Numbered from the stretch's first letter, positions 1 through 8,165 are shown. The stretch: 64,000 bases of DNA from Aldehydirespirator sp965261105 (GCA_965261105.1 CBDHCM010000006.1:3286001-3350000); one strand, 5' to 3'. A program made the numbers and translations. The notes: generated from the sequence alone by a model not told the origin.

Positions 1-1
1 C

Positions 2-394
2 GCCGCCATCGAGGGTTGGCTGGCCTCCGCCGGGTCGGCATCGCGCCAATTGGATCCGTCCGCCGCGCCGGAGCTGGGAGGCGCCGTGCCGAGGGTGGTC
101 CACTACGATGCCCTGGCCCGGCTGACCACCCGCGACGGCGCACGCAGCCTGGAGCGCGCCGCCCTCGCGGTGCAACGGCACTTCGACGCGGAGGTTCCTC
201 AATCCATCGAGGGTTCCGAGCAGTTCATGCTGACGAGGCTGGTGTCCGGTATGCCTATCGTCGAGGTGGCACGCGAGATGGGCTACTCGGAGCGCTCGAT
301 GTATCGGGAGATGTCCAAGCTCTGGGCCAAACTCGGCGTGTCGAGCCGAGCCGCCGGACTGCACAAGGCGACCTCTGAGGGCCTGATCGACTGA
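2..394 (+). CDS. LuxR-type DNA-binding regulator, 3' part (cut by window edge)
   Basis: The reading frame is open from base 2 to the stop at 392-394, so the gene starts before the window; the TTG at 50 is probably not the true start. The last 60 residues have the shape of a LuxR/NarL-type helix-turn-helix: an MPIVEVAREMGYSERSMYR stretch (spread-out hydrophobics and a recognition helix) followed by KLWAKLGVSSRAAGLHKA, close to the usual ending of such domains. It is therefore probably a response-regulator or stand-alone LuxR-type activator. It lies 230 bp upstream of the corrinoid methyltransferase cluster and may control it; that is inference from position only. Confidence 0.6.
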   Translation, partial: AAIEGWLASAGSASRQLDPSAAPELGGAVPRVVHYDALARLTTRDGARSLERAALAVQRHFDAEVPQSIEGSEQFMLTRLVSGMPIVEVAREMGYSERSMYREMSKLWAKLGVSSRAAGLHKATSEGLID

Positions 395-494
395 GCCGGC
401 ACCTCGGGCCTCTCTGCCGAACCTCCCTACAGCTATAGGTTGAGCACCCGAACCTGCCCGGCGCGTCTCCGTACGCGTCCTGGCCCAGCGATGG

Positions 495-564
495 TTGACT
501 TGGTTTGGCGCGGAACCGTGGTACAGTCCGTTCCGTATCGTGGTACTGGTCCACAGTACGGAAC
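495..564 (+). promoter_or_regulatory. Putative promoter/operator with nested repeats before the corrinoid cluster
   Basis: The 230-bp gap before the corrinoid protein holds a dense set of repeats. GTTCCGTA (529-536) and TACGGAAC (557-564) are a perfect 8-bp inverted pair. CGGAAC (511-516) and GTTCCG (529-534) form another. CGTGGTAC occurs directly at 517-524 and 539-546, 22 bp apart, which is about two helical turns. A TTGACT at 495-500 could be a -35 box. This layout suits a regulator-binding region; the regulator could be the LuxR-type protein just upstream, but that is not shown. Confidence 0.5.
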
Positions 565-625
565 CGGCGAGTGGCTGTAGTCCGTCGAGAGGGATCCAAT
601 ATCGACACGCGGAGGGCTGAGCCGG

Positions 626-1345
626 ATGACCGACAACCCTGCTTCCGGACCACACATGGCCGAAGACGACATCGACCTGTCGAGCCTCGACGACGAAGAG
701 CTCACGGCCCAGATGCACGACGATCTCTATGACGGGATGGCCGACGAGATCGCCGAGGGCACCAACATCCTGCTGGCGCGGGGCTGGTCGCCAGACAAGG
801 TGCTAAATGACGCCCTGGTGGCAGGGATGCGCATCGTGGGCATCGACTTCCGCGACGGGATCCTGTTCGTGCCCGAGGTTCTGCTGGCCGCCAACGCCAT
901 GAAGGCGGGCATGTTCATACTGCGGCCTCTGCTGGCCGAGACCGGAGCCGAGCCCATCGGCAGCGTGGTGATCGGAACGGTCAAGGGCGACATCCACGAC
1001 ATCGGCAAGAACCTGGTGGCCATGATGCTCGAAGGCGCAGGCTTCGAGGTGTTCGACCTCGGCATCAACACCGATGCCGCCGAGTTCCTGGCCGCACTCG
1101 ACGAGCACCAGCCCGACATCTTGGGCATGTCGGCGCTGCTCACCACCACCATGCCCTACATGAAGGTGGTGGTCGACACCCTGATCGAGAAGGGCATACG
1201 GGACAACTTCATCATCCTGGTCGGCGGTGCGCCCCTCAACGAGGAGTTCGGCGCGGCCGTCGGCGCCGACGCCTACTGCCGCGATGCCGCCATCGCCTCC
1301 GAGACGGCCAAGACACTCGTTGCGGCCCGTCGCGCCGCCAGGTGA
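626..1345 (+). CDS. Methyltransferase corrinoid protein (MtbC/MttC-type B12-binding)
   Basis: A 239-aa protein with the two-part fold of methylamine corrinoid proteins: a helical B12-binding-2 domain (about residues 25-105) and a Rossmann B12-binding domain (about 110-235). The cobalt-ligand motif GDIHDIG is at 121-127 with His124, followed by the conserved SALLTTTM and GGAP segments. It would carry the methyl-cobalamin intermediate, taking a methyl group from an MttB-family enzyme (5503-7035) and passing it to the tetrahydrofolate methyltransferase (2415-3305). Start ATG at 626 is preferred because GGAGG lies at 611-615; the ATG at 656 is an alternative. First gene of a tightly packed same-strand cluster. 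Confidence 0.93.
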   Translation: MTDNPASGPHMAEDDIDLSSLDDEELTAQMHDDLYDGMADEIAEGTNILLARGWSPDKVLNDALVAGMRIVGIDFRDGILFVPEVLLAANAMKAGMFILRPLLAETGAEPIGSVVIGTVKGDIHDIGKNLVAMMLEGAGFEVFDLGINTDAAEFLAALDEHQPDILGMSALLTTTMPYMKVVVDTLIEKGIRDNFIILVGGAPLNEEFGAAVGADAYCRDAAIASETAKTLVAARRAAR

Positions 1346-1378
1346 GGATCCGACGCAGCCTTTCCTGGCTCTAGTCGG

Positions 1379-2011
1379 ATGAACCCGACGCCACCGCAGG
1401 GACGGGTGCTGATAATCGGCTGCGGCGCGTTGGTTCGCGAGCTTCAGGAGGTGGCGGCCCGCAACTGCGGCGAGCACTTAGAGGTGGAGTGCCTGCCCGC
1501 CATCATGCACAACCGCCCGGAGCAGATCCCCGAAGCGGTCCGCCACAGGGTTCGAGCTGCCAGGGCGAGCGGCGCCTTCCGCACGATCCTCGTGGGCTAC
1601 ATGGACTGCGGCACGGGCGGGCTCCTCGACCGGGTGTGCTCCGAGGAGAGCGTCGAGCGACTTCCGGGCGCCCACTGCTACGAGCTGTACGCAGGCTCGA
1701 CGGCCTTCGCCGACCTCCAGGAGTCCGAACTGGGCACCTTCTACCTCACCGACTATCTGGTGAGGCACTTCGATCGCCTCATCATGAAGGGCCTGGGCAT
1801 CTCAGAGCACCCGGAGTTGCTCGAGATCTACTTCGGCAACTACACCCGGGTTGTCCATCTGGCCCAGACCAACGACGACCGTCTGGCCCGCGCCGCCGAG
1901 CAGGCCGCGGCTCGTCTCGGCCTTCGCTGCGAGCGGATCTTCACCGGCATCGGCGGACTCCAGCGGCAAGTCGTGGAGCTGGCCGGCACCGCCGGCGTCG
2001 AGGCGGCATGA
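1379..2011 (+). CDS. DUF1638 family protein
   Basis: A 210-aa protein of the DUF1638 type: an N-terminal IIGCGALVRE strand, an LPAIMHNRPEQIP segment, a GYMDCGTGG loop and a C-terminal GIGGLQ region. Members commonly sit inside corrinoid-dependent methyltransferase clusters; their biochemical role is not established. The cysteine and histidine content (AHCYELYAG, DCGTGG) could support metal or cofactor binding, but this is speculation. The stop overlaps the next start in an ATGA arrangement, so translation of the two is probably coupled. Confidence 0.85.
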   Translation: MNPTPPQGRVLIIGCGALVRELQEVAARNCGEHLEVECLPAIMHNRPEQIPEAVRHRVRAARASGAFRTILVGYMDCGTGGLLDRVCSEESVERLPGAHCYELYAGSTAFADLQESELGTFYLTDYLVRHFDRLIMKGLGISEHPELLEIYFGNYTRVVHLAQTNDDRLARAAEQAAARLGLRCERIFTGIGGLQRQVVELAGTAGVEAA

Positions 2012-2418
2012 GCCCGCCGGAGGGGCGAAGCGGCCGCAGGCGCCGCCGCGACGACGGGAGCCTGGTGCTGATCACCTGGCGCGACATCCCCGCCCAGGTC
2101 AACGGCGGTTCGGGCACCGGGCGGGTGCGGCGCATCCTCCCCCGCCGCTTCCAGAGGGCCATCGACCGGGCCGCCATGGTGGCCGGCAAGACCCAGGCCT
2201 CGCAGTACGTGGGCGAGTGGCGCCGGACCTTGATCCCCGGAAGCGCCGACGATCCCCAGAGCGCGGCCATCGCGGCCGCGGCCGAGCTGGAGGAGGCCTT
2301 TCCCCGGGAGCGGCTCGACGAGTACGTCAAGACCGGCGGCTGGGATCCCGAGCGCAACGGCCAAGAGGCCGAGCGGGCGCCCGAGAACCGCAGCCAGTTC
2401 GAAGGAGACCCCCAGTGA
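2008..2418 (+). CDS. Small 'virulence factor' domain protein (PF13769-like)
   Basis: A 136-aa protein starting at the ATG that overlaps the preceding stop. After a basic N-terminus it has the segment LVLITWRDIPAQV, typical of the misnamed 'virulence factor' family found beside DUF1638 and methyltetrahydrofolate methyltransferase genes. A conserved helix with RAAMVAGKTQASQYV and WRR follows, and then an acidic tail. Its function is unknown; conserved position suggests an accessory role in corrinoid methyl transfer. Its TGA overlaps the GTG of the next gene, so four genes in a row are overlapping or nearly so. Confidence 0.75.
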   Translation: MSPPEGRSGRRRRRDDGSLVLITWRDIPAQVNGGSGTGRVRRILPRRFQRAIDRAAMVAGKTQASQYVGEWRRTLIPGSADDPQSAAIAAAAELEEAFPRERLDEYVKTGGWDPERNGQEAERAPENRSQFEGDPQ

Positions 2419-3305
2419 CCGACACCGTCGTCAGCTCGGCCACCAAGGAGGTGGTCATCGGCTTCGGCCGCCCCTTCGTGATGATCGGCGAGCGCATCAA
2501 CCCGACGGGGCGGCGGCTGCTGGCCGAGGAGATGCGCAACGGCGACTTCGGCCGGGTCGAGGCCGACGCTCTCGCCCAGACCGCGGCCGGAGCCCACATG
2601 CTCGACGTCAACGCGGGGATCCCCCTCGCCGACGAGCCGGCCCTGCTGGCTCAGGCCATCAAGCTGGTGCAGAGCGTGACCGACGTGCCCCTGTCCATCG
2701 ACTCCTCCATCGTCGAGGCCCTCGAGGCCGGCATCGCGGTGTACGAGGGCAAGCCTCTCATCAACTCCGTAACCGGGGAGGAGGAGGTACTCGAGCGGGT
2801 GCTGCCCCTGGTGGCCCGACACGGCGCGGCGGTGGTGGCGATCTCCAACGACGAGACCGGCATCAGCGAGGATCCCGACGTGCGCTTCGAGGTGGCCCGC
2901 AAGATCGTGAACCGGGCCGGCGATTACGGCATCGCCGCCGCCGACGTGGTGGTGGACCCGCTGGTGATGCCGATCGGCGCCATGGGCACGGCCGGACGCC
3001 AGGTGTTCCAGCTGGTGCGGCGCCTGCGCGACGAGTTGGGGGTCAACACCACCTGCGGTGCCAGCAACGTGAGCTTCGGCCTGCCGGTCCGCCACATGAT
3101 CACGGGGACCTTCCTGTCGATGGGCATCGTCGCCGGGTTGACGTCGGCGATCATGAATCCCATGCACCCGGAAGTCAAGAACGCCGTGCTGGCCGCGGAT
3201 GTGCTGGCCGGGCACGATCGGGACTGCGCCGCATGGATCAAGGAGCACCGGGATCCCGACACGGTCGGCTTGAGACGGCGGAGCGGGCGTCGCCGCGGCG
3301 CCTGA
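2415..3305 (+). CDS. Methyltetrahydrofolate:corrinoid methyltransferase (pterin-binding)
   Basis: A 296-aa pterin-binding TIM-barrel enzyme. Start GTG at 2415 is chosen because it overlaps the previous stop and follows GGAG at 2404-2407; the open frame runs much further upstream but only as a shadow. Visible motifs are GERINPTGRR near the N-terminus, ANMLDVNAG-like AHMLDVNAG, and PLSIDSS before the NSVTGEE loop, all typical of the AcsE/MtrH/MtvA-like methyl-H4folate group. It should transfer the methyl group from the methyl-corrinoid protein to tetrahydrofolate, or the reverse. It is followed immediately by the repeated intergenic element. Confidence 0.92.
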   Translation: MTDTVVSSATKEVVIGFGRPFVMIGERINPTGRRLLAEEMRNGDFGRVEADALAQTAAGAHMLDVNAGIPLADEPALLAQAIKLVQSVTDVPLSIDSSIVEALEAGIAVYEGKPLINSVTGEEEVLERVLPLVARHGAAVVAISNDETGISEDPDVRFEVARKIVNRAGDYGIAAADVVVDPLVMPIGAMGTAGRQVFQLVRRLRDELGVNTTCGASNVSFGLPVRHMITGTFLSMGIVAGLTSAIMNPMHPEVKNAVLAADVLAGHDRDCAAWIKEHRDPDTVGLRRRSGRRRGA

Positions 3306-3309
3306 GCCC

Positions 3310-3406
3310 AGAGGCCGAGCGGATAGGCACCCAATGACGATCCACGGGAGACGCCGAGCGAGGCCGTGGCCCGAGCGGCCCGTGAGCGCAGCGAACAAGA
3401 GCGGGA
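3310..3406 (+). repeat. Dispersed intergenic element, copy 1
   Basis: An element of about 100 bp that recurs at 10503-10601 and 14109-14308. It has a left block (3310-3327, GCCGAGCGGATAGG-like) and a nearly invariant right core of about 54 bp (3353-3406). The core contains a GGCCG/CGGCC stem and ends in AACAAGAGCGGGA. Here it fills the gap between the folate methyltransferase stop and the activator gene, in the direction of transcription. When translated it gives a false N-terminal extension of the next protein (ARAARERSEQERES-like). Confidence 0.8.
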
Positions 3407-3458
3407 ATCAACACGCCCCACCGCGAGACGCCGGCACCAATCCGCAGGGTCGCTAGGA

Positions 3459-5435
3459 ATGCACGACATGCACAGCGTGGTGTTCAACCCCTCGGGGATA
3501 CGCGCCTCGGTGGCGGCCGGGGCAACCGTGCTCGACGCGGCCCGAGCCGGCGGGGTGGATCTCGACTCGGTCTGCGGGGGCCGCGGCCTGTGCGGGCGCT
3601 GCCAGGTGTCCCCCACCGCGGCCGACGTCCTGTCTGAGCCCGGCCCCACCGAGTTGCGCTACCGGGGCCGGCGCCCCCTGGCCGAGGGATGCCGCCTCGG
3701 CTGCCAGGCGGTGGTACTCGGCAACGCCGTCATCGACGTGCCCGCCGCCAGCCAGGTCCATCGGCCCGTGGTCCGCAAGTCGATCGACCTCGCAGAGGTG
3801 GTTATCGACCCGGTGGTCACGCTGCACTATGTGGAGGTGCCCGAGGTTGTGCTCGGATTCGAGGCAGCCGAGGTGGACCTGGTGGCCGAGGCCCTGTCCA
3901 ATGATTGGGGCCTGGACGGTGTCGACTTCGGTGTGCCGGTGCTGGCTCGCCTGCATTCGGCCATTGCCGCCGGGGAGGGGTCGGTCACGGTGGTTGTGCA
4001 CGATGGCCGCACCGTGCTCGACGTGCGGCCCGGATACTCCGACGGAGCCTGGGGGGTGGCCGTGGACGTGGGCTCCACCACCATCGCCGGCTATCTGCTC
4101 GAGCTCTCGTCGGGTGAGGTTGCCGCGGCCTCGGGTCGCATGAACCCCCAGATCCGCTTCGGCGAGGATCTCATGAGCCGGGTGTCGTATGTGATGATGA
4201 ATCCCGGCGGCGAGGCGAAGCTCACCGCGGCTGTGCGCGGCGCTATCGACGATCTGGTGGGCGAGCTGTGCGAGCAGGCCGCAGTGGGCCGCGGCCAGGT
4301 GCATGACCTGGTCGTGGTGGGCAATCCGATCATGCACCATCTTGTGCTGGGCTTGGATCCCACCCCGCTGGGGGCGGCGCCGTTCACTCTCGCCACGGCC
4401 ACCGCGGTGCGGGGCGTCGCCGCTGAGATCGGGATCGGGCTGCCGTTTGCGGCCTTGTACGTCGGTCCCTGCATCGCCGGGCACGTGGGTGCGGACGCGG
4501 CCGCGGCCACTCTGGCCGAGGGCCCTCACCGGGTTGCCACCCCGATGCTGGTGGTCGACGTGGGCACCAACGCCGAGATCGTGCTGGGCGACGGGCACCG
4601 GGTGTTCGCCGCTTCAAGCCCGACCGGTCCAGCCTTCGAGGGCGCCCAGATCAGCTGCGGCCAGCGGGCGACCGCGGGCGCTGTGGAGCGGGTCCGGATC
4701 GATCCGGACACCTGGGAGCCACGGCTACAGGTCATCGGCTGCGACATGTGGTCCGATGAGCCGGGATTCTCCGAGGAGCTGGACCGGGCGGGGCTGGAGG
4801 TGTCGGGCCTGTGCGGCTCGGGCATCATCGAGGTGATCGCCGAGATGTTCCTGGCCGGCATCATGGATCGCCATGGCGTGATTACGTCGGAGACCAGCCG
4901 GTCGCCGCGCATCGTGGCCGACGAGCGCACGTTCAGCTACGTGATTCAGTGGGAGCCGATCCGGCTGTCGATCACCCAGAACGACGTGCGGGCCGTCCAG
5001 CTGGCCAAGGCGGCGCTGCGGGCCGGAATCGACCTGCTTCGCGAGCACGGAGGTGTCGGCGACGTGCCCGACATCCGTCTGGCTGGAGCGTTCGGGGCCC
5101 ACATCGACCCGGTGCGAGCCATGGTGCTCGGCCTGGTCCCCGACACGCCTGCCGGCGGAGTGCGGGCCGCGGGGAACGCTTCGGGCGTGGGGGCGGTGCG
5201 GATGCTGCTGTCGGGCGGGCAGCGCCTCGAGATCGAACGGCTGGTGCGGTCGATCGTCAAGATCGAGACGGCCACGGAGCCCCGCTTCCAGGAGCTGTTC
5301 GTGGCCGCCATGGCGCTCCCCCACGACACCGACCCCACCCCGCATCTGGCCTCGGTGGTCGACCTGCCCCGGGCTCCCGCGGCGAACCACGGCCAACGCA
5401 GGCGCCGGCACCGCCGACCCCGCCCCGCCGCGTGA
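3459..5435 (+). CDS. Corrinoid activation protein (2Fe-2S ferredoxin + ASKHA domain)
   Basis: A 658-aa protein from the ATG at 3459; the GTG at 3366 gives a longer form but its first 31 codons are the dispersed repeat. Residues 1-90 form a plant-type 2Fe-2S ferredoxin domain with Cys39, Cys45, Cys48 and a later CRLGC pair. The rest is a RACE/DUF4445-type ATPase of the ASKHA fold, with AVDVGSTTIAGY and LVVDVGTNAEIVLG phosphate loops and a SGLCGSG turn. Such proteins reductively reactivate cobalamin(II) to cobalamin(I) using ATP and an iron-sulfur electron source. It serves the corrinoid protein at 626-1345. Confidence 0.92.
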   Translation: MHDMHSVVFNPSGIRASVAAGATVLDAARAGGVDLDSVCGGRGLCGRCQVSPTAADVLSEPGPTELRYRGRRPLAEGCRLGCQAVVLGNAVIDVPAASQVHRPVVRKSIDLAEVVIDPVVTLHYVEVPEVVLGFEAAEVDLVAEALSNDWGLDGVDFGVPVLARLHSAIAAGEGSVTVVVHDGRTVLDVRPGYSDGAWGVAVDVGSTTIAGYLLELSSGEVAAASGRMNPQIRFGEDLMSRVSYVMMNPGGEAKLTAAVRGAIDDLVGELCEQAAVGRGQVHDLVVVGNPIMHHLVLGLDPTPLGAAPFTLATATAVRGVAAEIGIGLPFAALYVGPCIAGHVGADAAAATLAEGPHRVATPMLVVDVGTNAEIVLGDGHRVFAASSPTGPAFEGAQISCGQRATAGAVERVRIDPDTWEPRLQVIGCDMWSDEPGFSEELDRAGLEVSGLCGSGIIEVIAEMFLAGIMDRHGVITSETSRSPRIVADERTFSYVIQWEPIRLSITQNDVRAVQLAKAALRAGIDLLREHGGVGDVPDIRLAGAFGAHIDPVRAMVLGLVPDTPAGGVRAAGNASGVGAVRMLLSGGQRLEIERLVRSIVKIETATEPRFQELFVAAMALPHDTDPTPHLASVVDLPRAPAANHGQRRRRHRRPRPAA

Positions 5436-5448
5436 ACTTTAGTAGAAA

Positions 5449-5465
5449 CCTGGGATAACCCCAGG
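5449..5465 (+). terminator. Short hairpin between activator and MttB genes
   Basis: CCTGGG (5449-5454) and CCCAGG (5460-5465) form a 6-bp stem with a 5-nt loop. There is no T-run after it, so it may be a weak terminator or an RNA-processing or attenuation site within the transcript. A comparable GGGATTATCCC-type hairpin follows the second MttB gene at 63702-63722. Confidence 0.35.
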
Positions 5466-5502
5466 AACATCCTATGAAATCCGGAATGATGAACGGGGAA
5501 CC

Positions 5503-7035
5503 ATGAGCGAGGCACGAGGGCGCAGAGGCGGAGGACGAGCCGGACGGCGGGCCGCGAGGGGCGCAACCGCGGAGGCGGCGCCGTACCTGGTCCGCCGGCT
5601 GCCGCCGGTGGACATACTCGACGTGGAGGGCTTGGAGCAGATCGAGCGCAACGCCGAGACGATCCTGTCCGAGGTCGGCGTCGCATTCCAGGACTTCCCC
5701 GAAGCCCTGGATCTGTGGAAGGCCGCGGGCGCTGACGTCGACGGGGAACTGGTGCGGTTCCCTCCCGGCCTGTGCCGCCAGATCGTGCAGGACAACGCGC
5801 CCGCCGTCTTTACACAACACGCCCGCAACCCCGCCCGCAGCGTGAAGGTGGGCGGCGACGCCACCGTGTTTGCCCCAAACTACGGCTCGCCGTTCGTGAT
5901 GGACCTGGACCGGGGCCGCCGCTACGCCACGCTGGAGGACTTCTGCAACGTGGTGAAGCTCACCTACGCCCTGCCGCAACTGCACCACAGCGGGGGCACG
6001 GTGTGCGAGCCGGTGGACGTGCCGGTGAACAAGCGCCACCTCGACATGGTGTACGCCCACCTGCGCTACAGCGACAAGCCGTTGATGGGCTCGGTGACCG
6101 CAGCCTCCCGCGCCGCCGACTCCGTCGAGATGGCCCGCATCGCCTTCGGCGGCGACCTGGCCGACCGGACGGTCATGACGTCGCTCATCAACGCCTCCTC
6201 CCCGATGCGCTGGGACGCCACCATGCTCGGCGCGGCCACCACCTACGCCCGGGCCAACCAGGCCTGCATCATCAGCCCGTTCATCCTGGCCGGGGCGATG
6301 TCGCCGGTGACGGTGGCCGGACTGGCCGCGCAGGCCCTGGCCGAGGCGCTGTCGGGCATGGCCTACCTGCAGCTGGTGCGGCCCGGAGCGCCGGTCGTGT
6401 TCGGCACGTTCGCTTCGTCGATGTCGATGGCCACCGGGGCGCCCACATTCGGCACGCCCGAGGCCGGTCAGGCCATCTACGTGATGGCGTCGCTGGCCCG
6501 CCGGGTGGGGGTGCCGTTCCGCTCCGGCGGGCAGTTCACATCCTCGAAGACGCCCGACGCCCAGGCCGCCTACGAGTCGGCCAACACCCTGTTGCCCACG
6601 ATGCAGGCGGGGGTGAACTTCGTGCTGCACGCCGCGGGCTGGCAGGAGGGCGGCCTGGCCCTGGGCTACGAGAAGCTGATCTTGGACGCCGACCAGCTCG
6701 GCGCCATGGAGGTGTGGGCCCGGGGGGTGGACACCAGCGACAACGGCCAGGCCATGGAGGCGTTCCGCACCAACGCCCACGGCGACCATTTCCTGGGCAA
6801 CCCGCACACGCTGGCCAATTTCGAGACCGCCTTCTGGCGCTCCGACATCTCCGACGCGGCCAGCTACGAGCAGTGGACCGAGGAGGGCTCGCTCTCGGCG
6901 GCCCAGCGAGCCAACGCCCGCTGGAAGCAGTTGTTAGCCGACTACGAGCCGCCCCCCACCGACGACGCGGTGGACGCCGAACTGCTCGACTACATGGCTC
7001 GACGCAAGGCCGAGATGCCCGACGAGATCGGCTGA
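5503..7035 (+). CDS. MttB-family (trimethylamine/glycine-betaine type) methyltransferase, non-pyrrolysine
   Basis: A 510-aa TIM-barrel methyltransferase of the MttB superfamily (PF06253). After a basic, low-complexity N-terminus of about 30 residues come the conserved LERIERNAETIL-like helix, VGGDATVFAPNYGSPFV, HHSGGTVCEP and the C-terminal YEQWTEEGS...YEPPP region. No in-frame amber codon occurs, so this is a non-pyrrolysine member; characterised relatives demethylate glycine betaine, proline betaine or similar compounds rather than trimethylamine. It would methylate the corrinoid protein upstream. The ATG follows GGGGAACC (weak Shine-Dalgarno). The C-terminus of a related protein lies at the right end of the window. 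Confidence 0.9.
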   Translation: MSEARGRRGGGRAGRRAARGATAEAAPYLVRRLPPVDILDVEGLEQIERNAETILSEVGVAFQDFPEALDLWKAAGADVDGELVRFPPGLCRQIVQDNAPAVFTQHARNPARSVKVGGDATVFAPNYGSPFVMDLDRGRRYATLEDFCNVVKLTYALPQLHHSGGTVCEPVDVPVNKRHLDMVYAHLRYSDKPLMGSVTAASRAADSVEMARIAFGGDLADRTVMTSLINASSPMRWDATMLGAATTYARANQACIISPFILAGAMSPVTVAGLAAQALAEALSGMAYLQLVRPGAPVVFGTFASSMSMATGAPTFGTPEAGQAIYVMASLARRVGVPFRSGGQFTSSKTPDAQAAYESANTLLPTMQAGVNFVLHAAGWQEGGLALGYEKLILDADQLGAMEVWARGVDTSDNGQAMEAFRTNAHGDHFLGNPHTLANFETAFWRSDISDAASYEQWTEEGSLSAAQRANARWKQLLADYEPPPTDDAVDAELLDYMARRKAEMPDEIG

Positions 7036-7048
7036 CCGCAAGGGCCGC

Positions 7049-7414
7049 TCAGCTGGCTGCAGGCAGGTCGGCCAGATGGGGCCGGTCGGGAAGGCGAAGG
7101 CCTATGAGCCTTCCGGCGGCGTGCAGTTCGAAATGCCACACGTCGACGTCGTCGGGACTGGTCTCGCGCAGCGATGTCACCGCGTGCCAGATGGCCAGGC
7201 GGGCCGCATGCGCGGTCGTCTCCGGGGACTCAGCCGCACGCGACACCGCGGCGTACCCAGCGGAGATTCCTGCGTAGACGTCGGCGTGGACGGACACAGA
7301 CACGGCCGCCCATTCAGCCAAGGCTCTCAGAGCTCGGGGCCGAGACTGGTTGATCGGATCCTCGAACAATGCCTCGACCCATGCGTGCCAAGCTGTCGAA
7401 CCTCTACCCGCCAT
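7049..7414 (-). CDS. Hypothetical 121-aa protein
   Basis: A 121-aa, Ala/Trp-rich, mostly helical protein with no motif I recognise. The ATG at 7414 has a GGGGAG-like ribosome site about 7 nt upstream. It ends 13 bp from the convergent MttB stop. It follows the lipoprotein gene at 7463 in the same direction with a gap of under 50 bp, so the two may be co-transcribed. The coding call rests on the ribosome site, the frame and protein-like composition; it could be spurious. Confidence 0.45.
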   Translation of the reverse strand: MAGRGSTAWHAWVEALFEDPINQSRPRALRALAEWAAVSVSVHADVYAGISAGYAAVSRAAESPETTAHAARLAIWHAVTSLRETSPDDVDVWHFELHAAGRLIGLRLPDRPHLADLPAAS

Positions 7415-7462
7415 GCCTGCGCTCCCCTCGAATGCAACCCGGCGCGACCTGCGGCAGCAATG

Positions 7463-8137
7463 CTAGTGGCAACCCCCTGATCCGCGACCGTCGACGGCGC
7501 AGTGGTGGCAGGCCACGGCCGCCTCCGTCAACGCCGCTGCTGCCGGCTGGCCCAGCGGGCCTCGCAGAGCGGGTTCCTGTTGGCTGCAGATCTCTGCAGC
7601 CATCGCACAGCGGGGCGCGAAGCTGCATCCCGGCGCGGCGCGGTGCAGCCATGTTGCGTTGCGGCAGGACGCGAGCGGGTTGAGGCCTTCGGGCCATTGC
7701 TCCGCGGCCGGCACGATCTCCCCGCCGGGCCGCTCCGGGGCGCCCGCGGCCTCGGCGCTATCAGTGCCTGGTTCGGGGGAGCCCGCTCCGTCTACGCCCT
7801 CAGCGCCGGCGGCGCCGTTCTCCGAGCCTGCGGAGTCTCCGGAGTCTCCGGAGCTTCGGGGACCGTCCTCCGAGCCGCCACACCCGCCGGCCATCAACGC
7901 GAGGACCGCTGGGAGTCCCCAGCACAGCCGGCGACGGTTCGCCAGTCGCGTCCCGATGGGTCCGAACAATGGGCGCGACGTGTCCGTCAACCAGCGCTGT
8001 ACCGCGATGTGGCCCAGTCGCGTCCCGATGGGTCCGAACAATGGGCGCGACGTGTCCGTCAACCAGCGCTGTACCGCGATGTGGCCCAGTCGCGTCCCGA
8101 TGGGTCCGAACAACAGGCGCGACAGCAACAGTCGCAT
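7463..8137 (-). CDS. Putative lipoprotein with N-terminal 24-aa repeats and C-terminal Cys-rich segment
   Basis: The 224-aa frame contains, from about residue 66, a clear lipoprotein signal: RRR, a hydrophobic stretch and the lipobox LALMAGGC. A Ser/Gly/Glu-rich linker follows. The C-terminal 60 residues carry Cys/His pairs in the order C-FAPRC-C-VACHHC, which resembles the oligopeptide-ABC C-terminal motif (oligo_HPY) that normally ends an ATPase. The first 65 codons are two and a half copies of a 72-bp tandem repeat kept in frame. The real start may be downstream of the repeats, just before the signal peptide. Function unknown; export to the outer face of the membrane is predicted. Confidence 0.5.
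   Translation of the reverse strand: MRLLLSRLLFGPIGTRLGHIAVQRWLTDTSRPLFGPIGTRLGHIAVQRWLTDTSRPLFGPIGTRLANRRRLCWGLPAVLALMAGGCGGSEDGPRSSGDSGDSAGSENGAAGAEGVDGAGSPEPGTDSAEAAGAPERPGGEIVPAAEQWPEGLNPLASCRNATWLHRAAPGCSFAPRCAMAAEICSQQEPALRGPLGQPAAAALTEAAVACHHCAVDGRGSGGCH
7944..8113. repeat. 72-bp tandem repeat, about 2.4 copies
   Basis: Near-identical units start at 7944, 8016 and 8088 (period exactly 72 bp, 24 codons); the third is partial. The period preserves the minus-strand frame of the lipoprotein and encodes a 24-residue unit containing GHIAVQRWLTDTSRPL. It lies just upstream of the lipoprotein signal peptide and may be a leader or a recent slippage expansion. Confidence 0.9.
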
Positions 8138-8165
8138 CAGTCAGTGGAGTCCGGACGGCAAACCG

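Noticed and set aside
3366..3458. 31-codon N-terminal extension of the corrinoid activator
   Set aside because: It is the dispersed intergenic element read through; the same peptide appears before unrelated proteins.
5503..7035. Possible pyrrolysine-containing trimethylamine methyltransferase
   Set aside because: No in-frame UAG occurs within the gene, so it belongs to the non-pyrrolysine branch.
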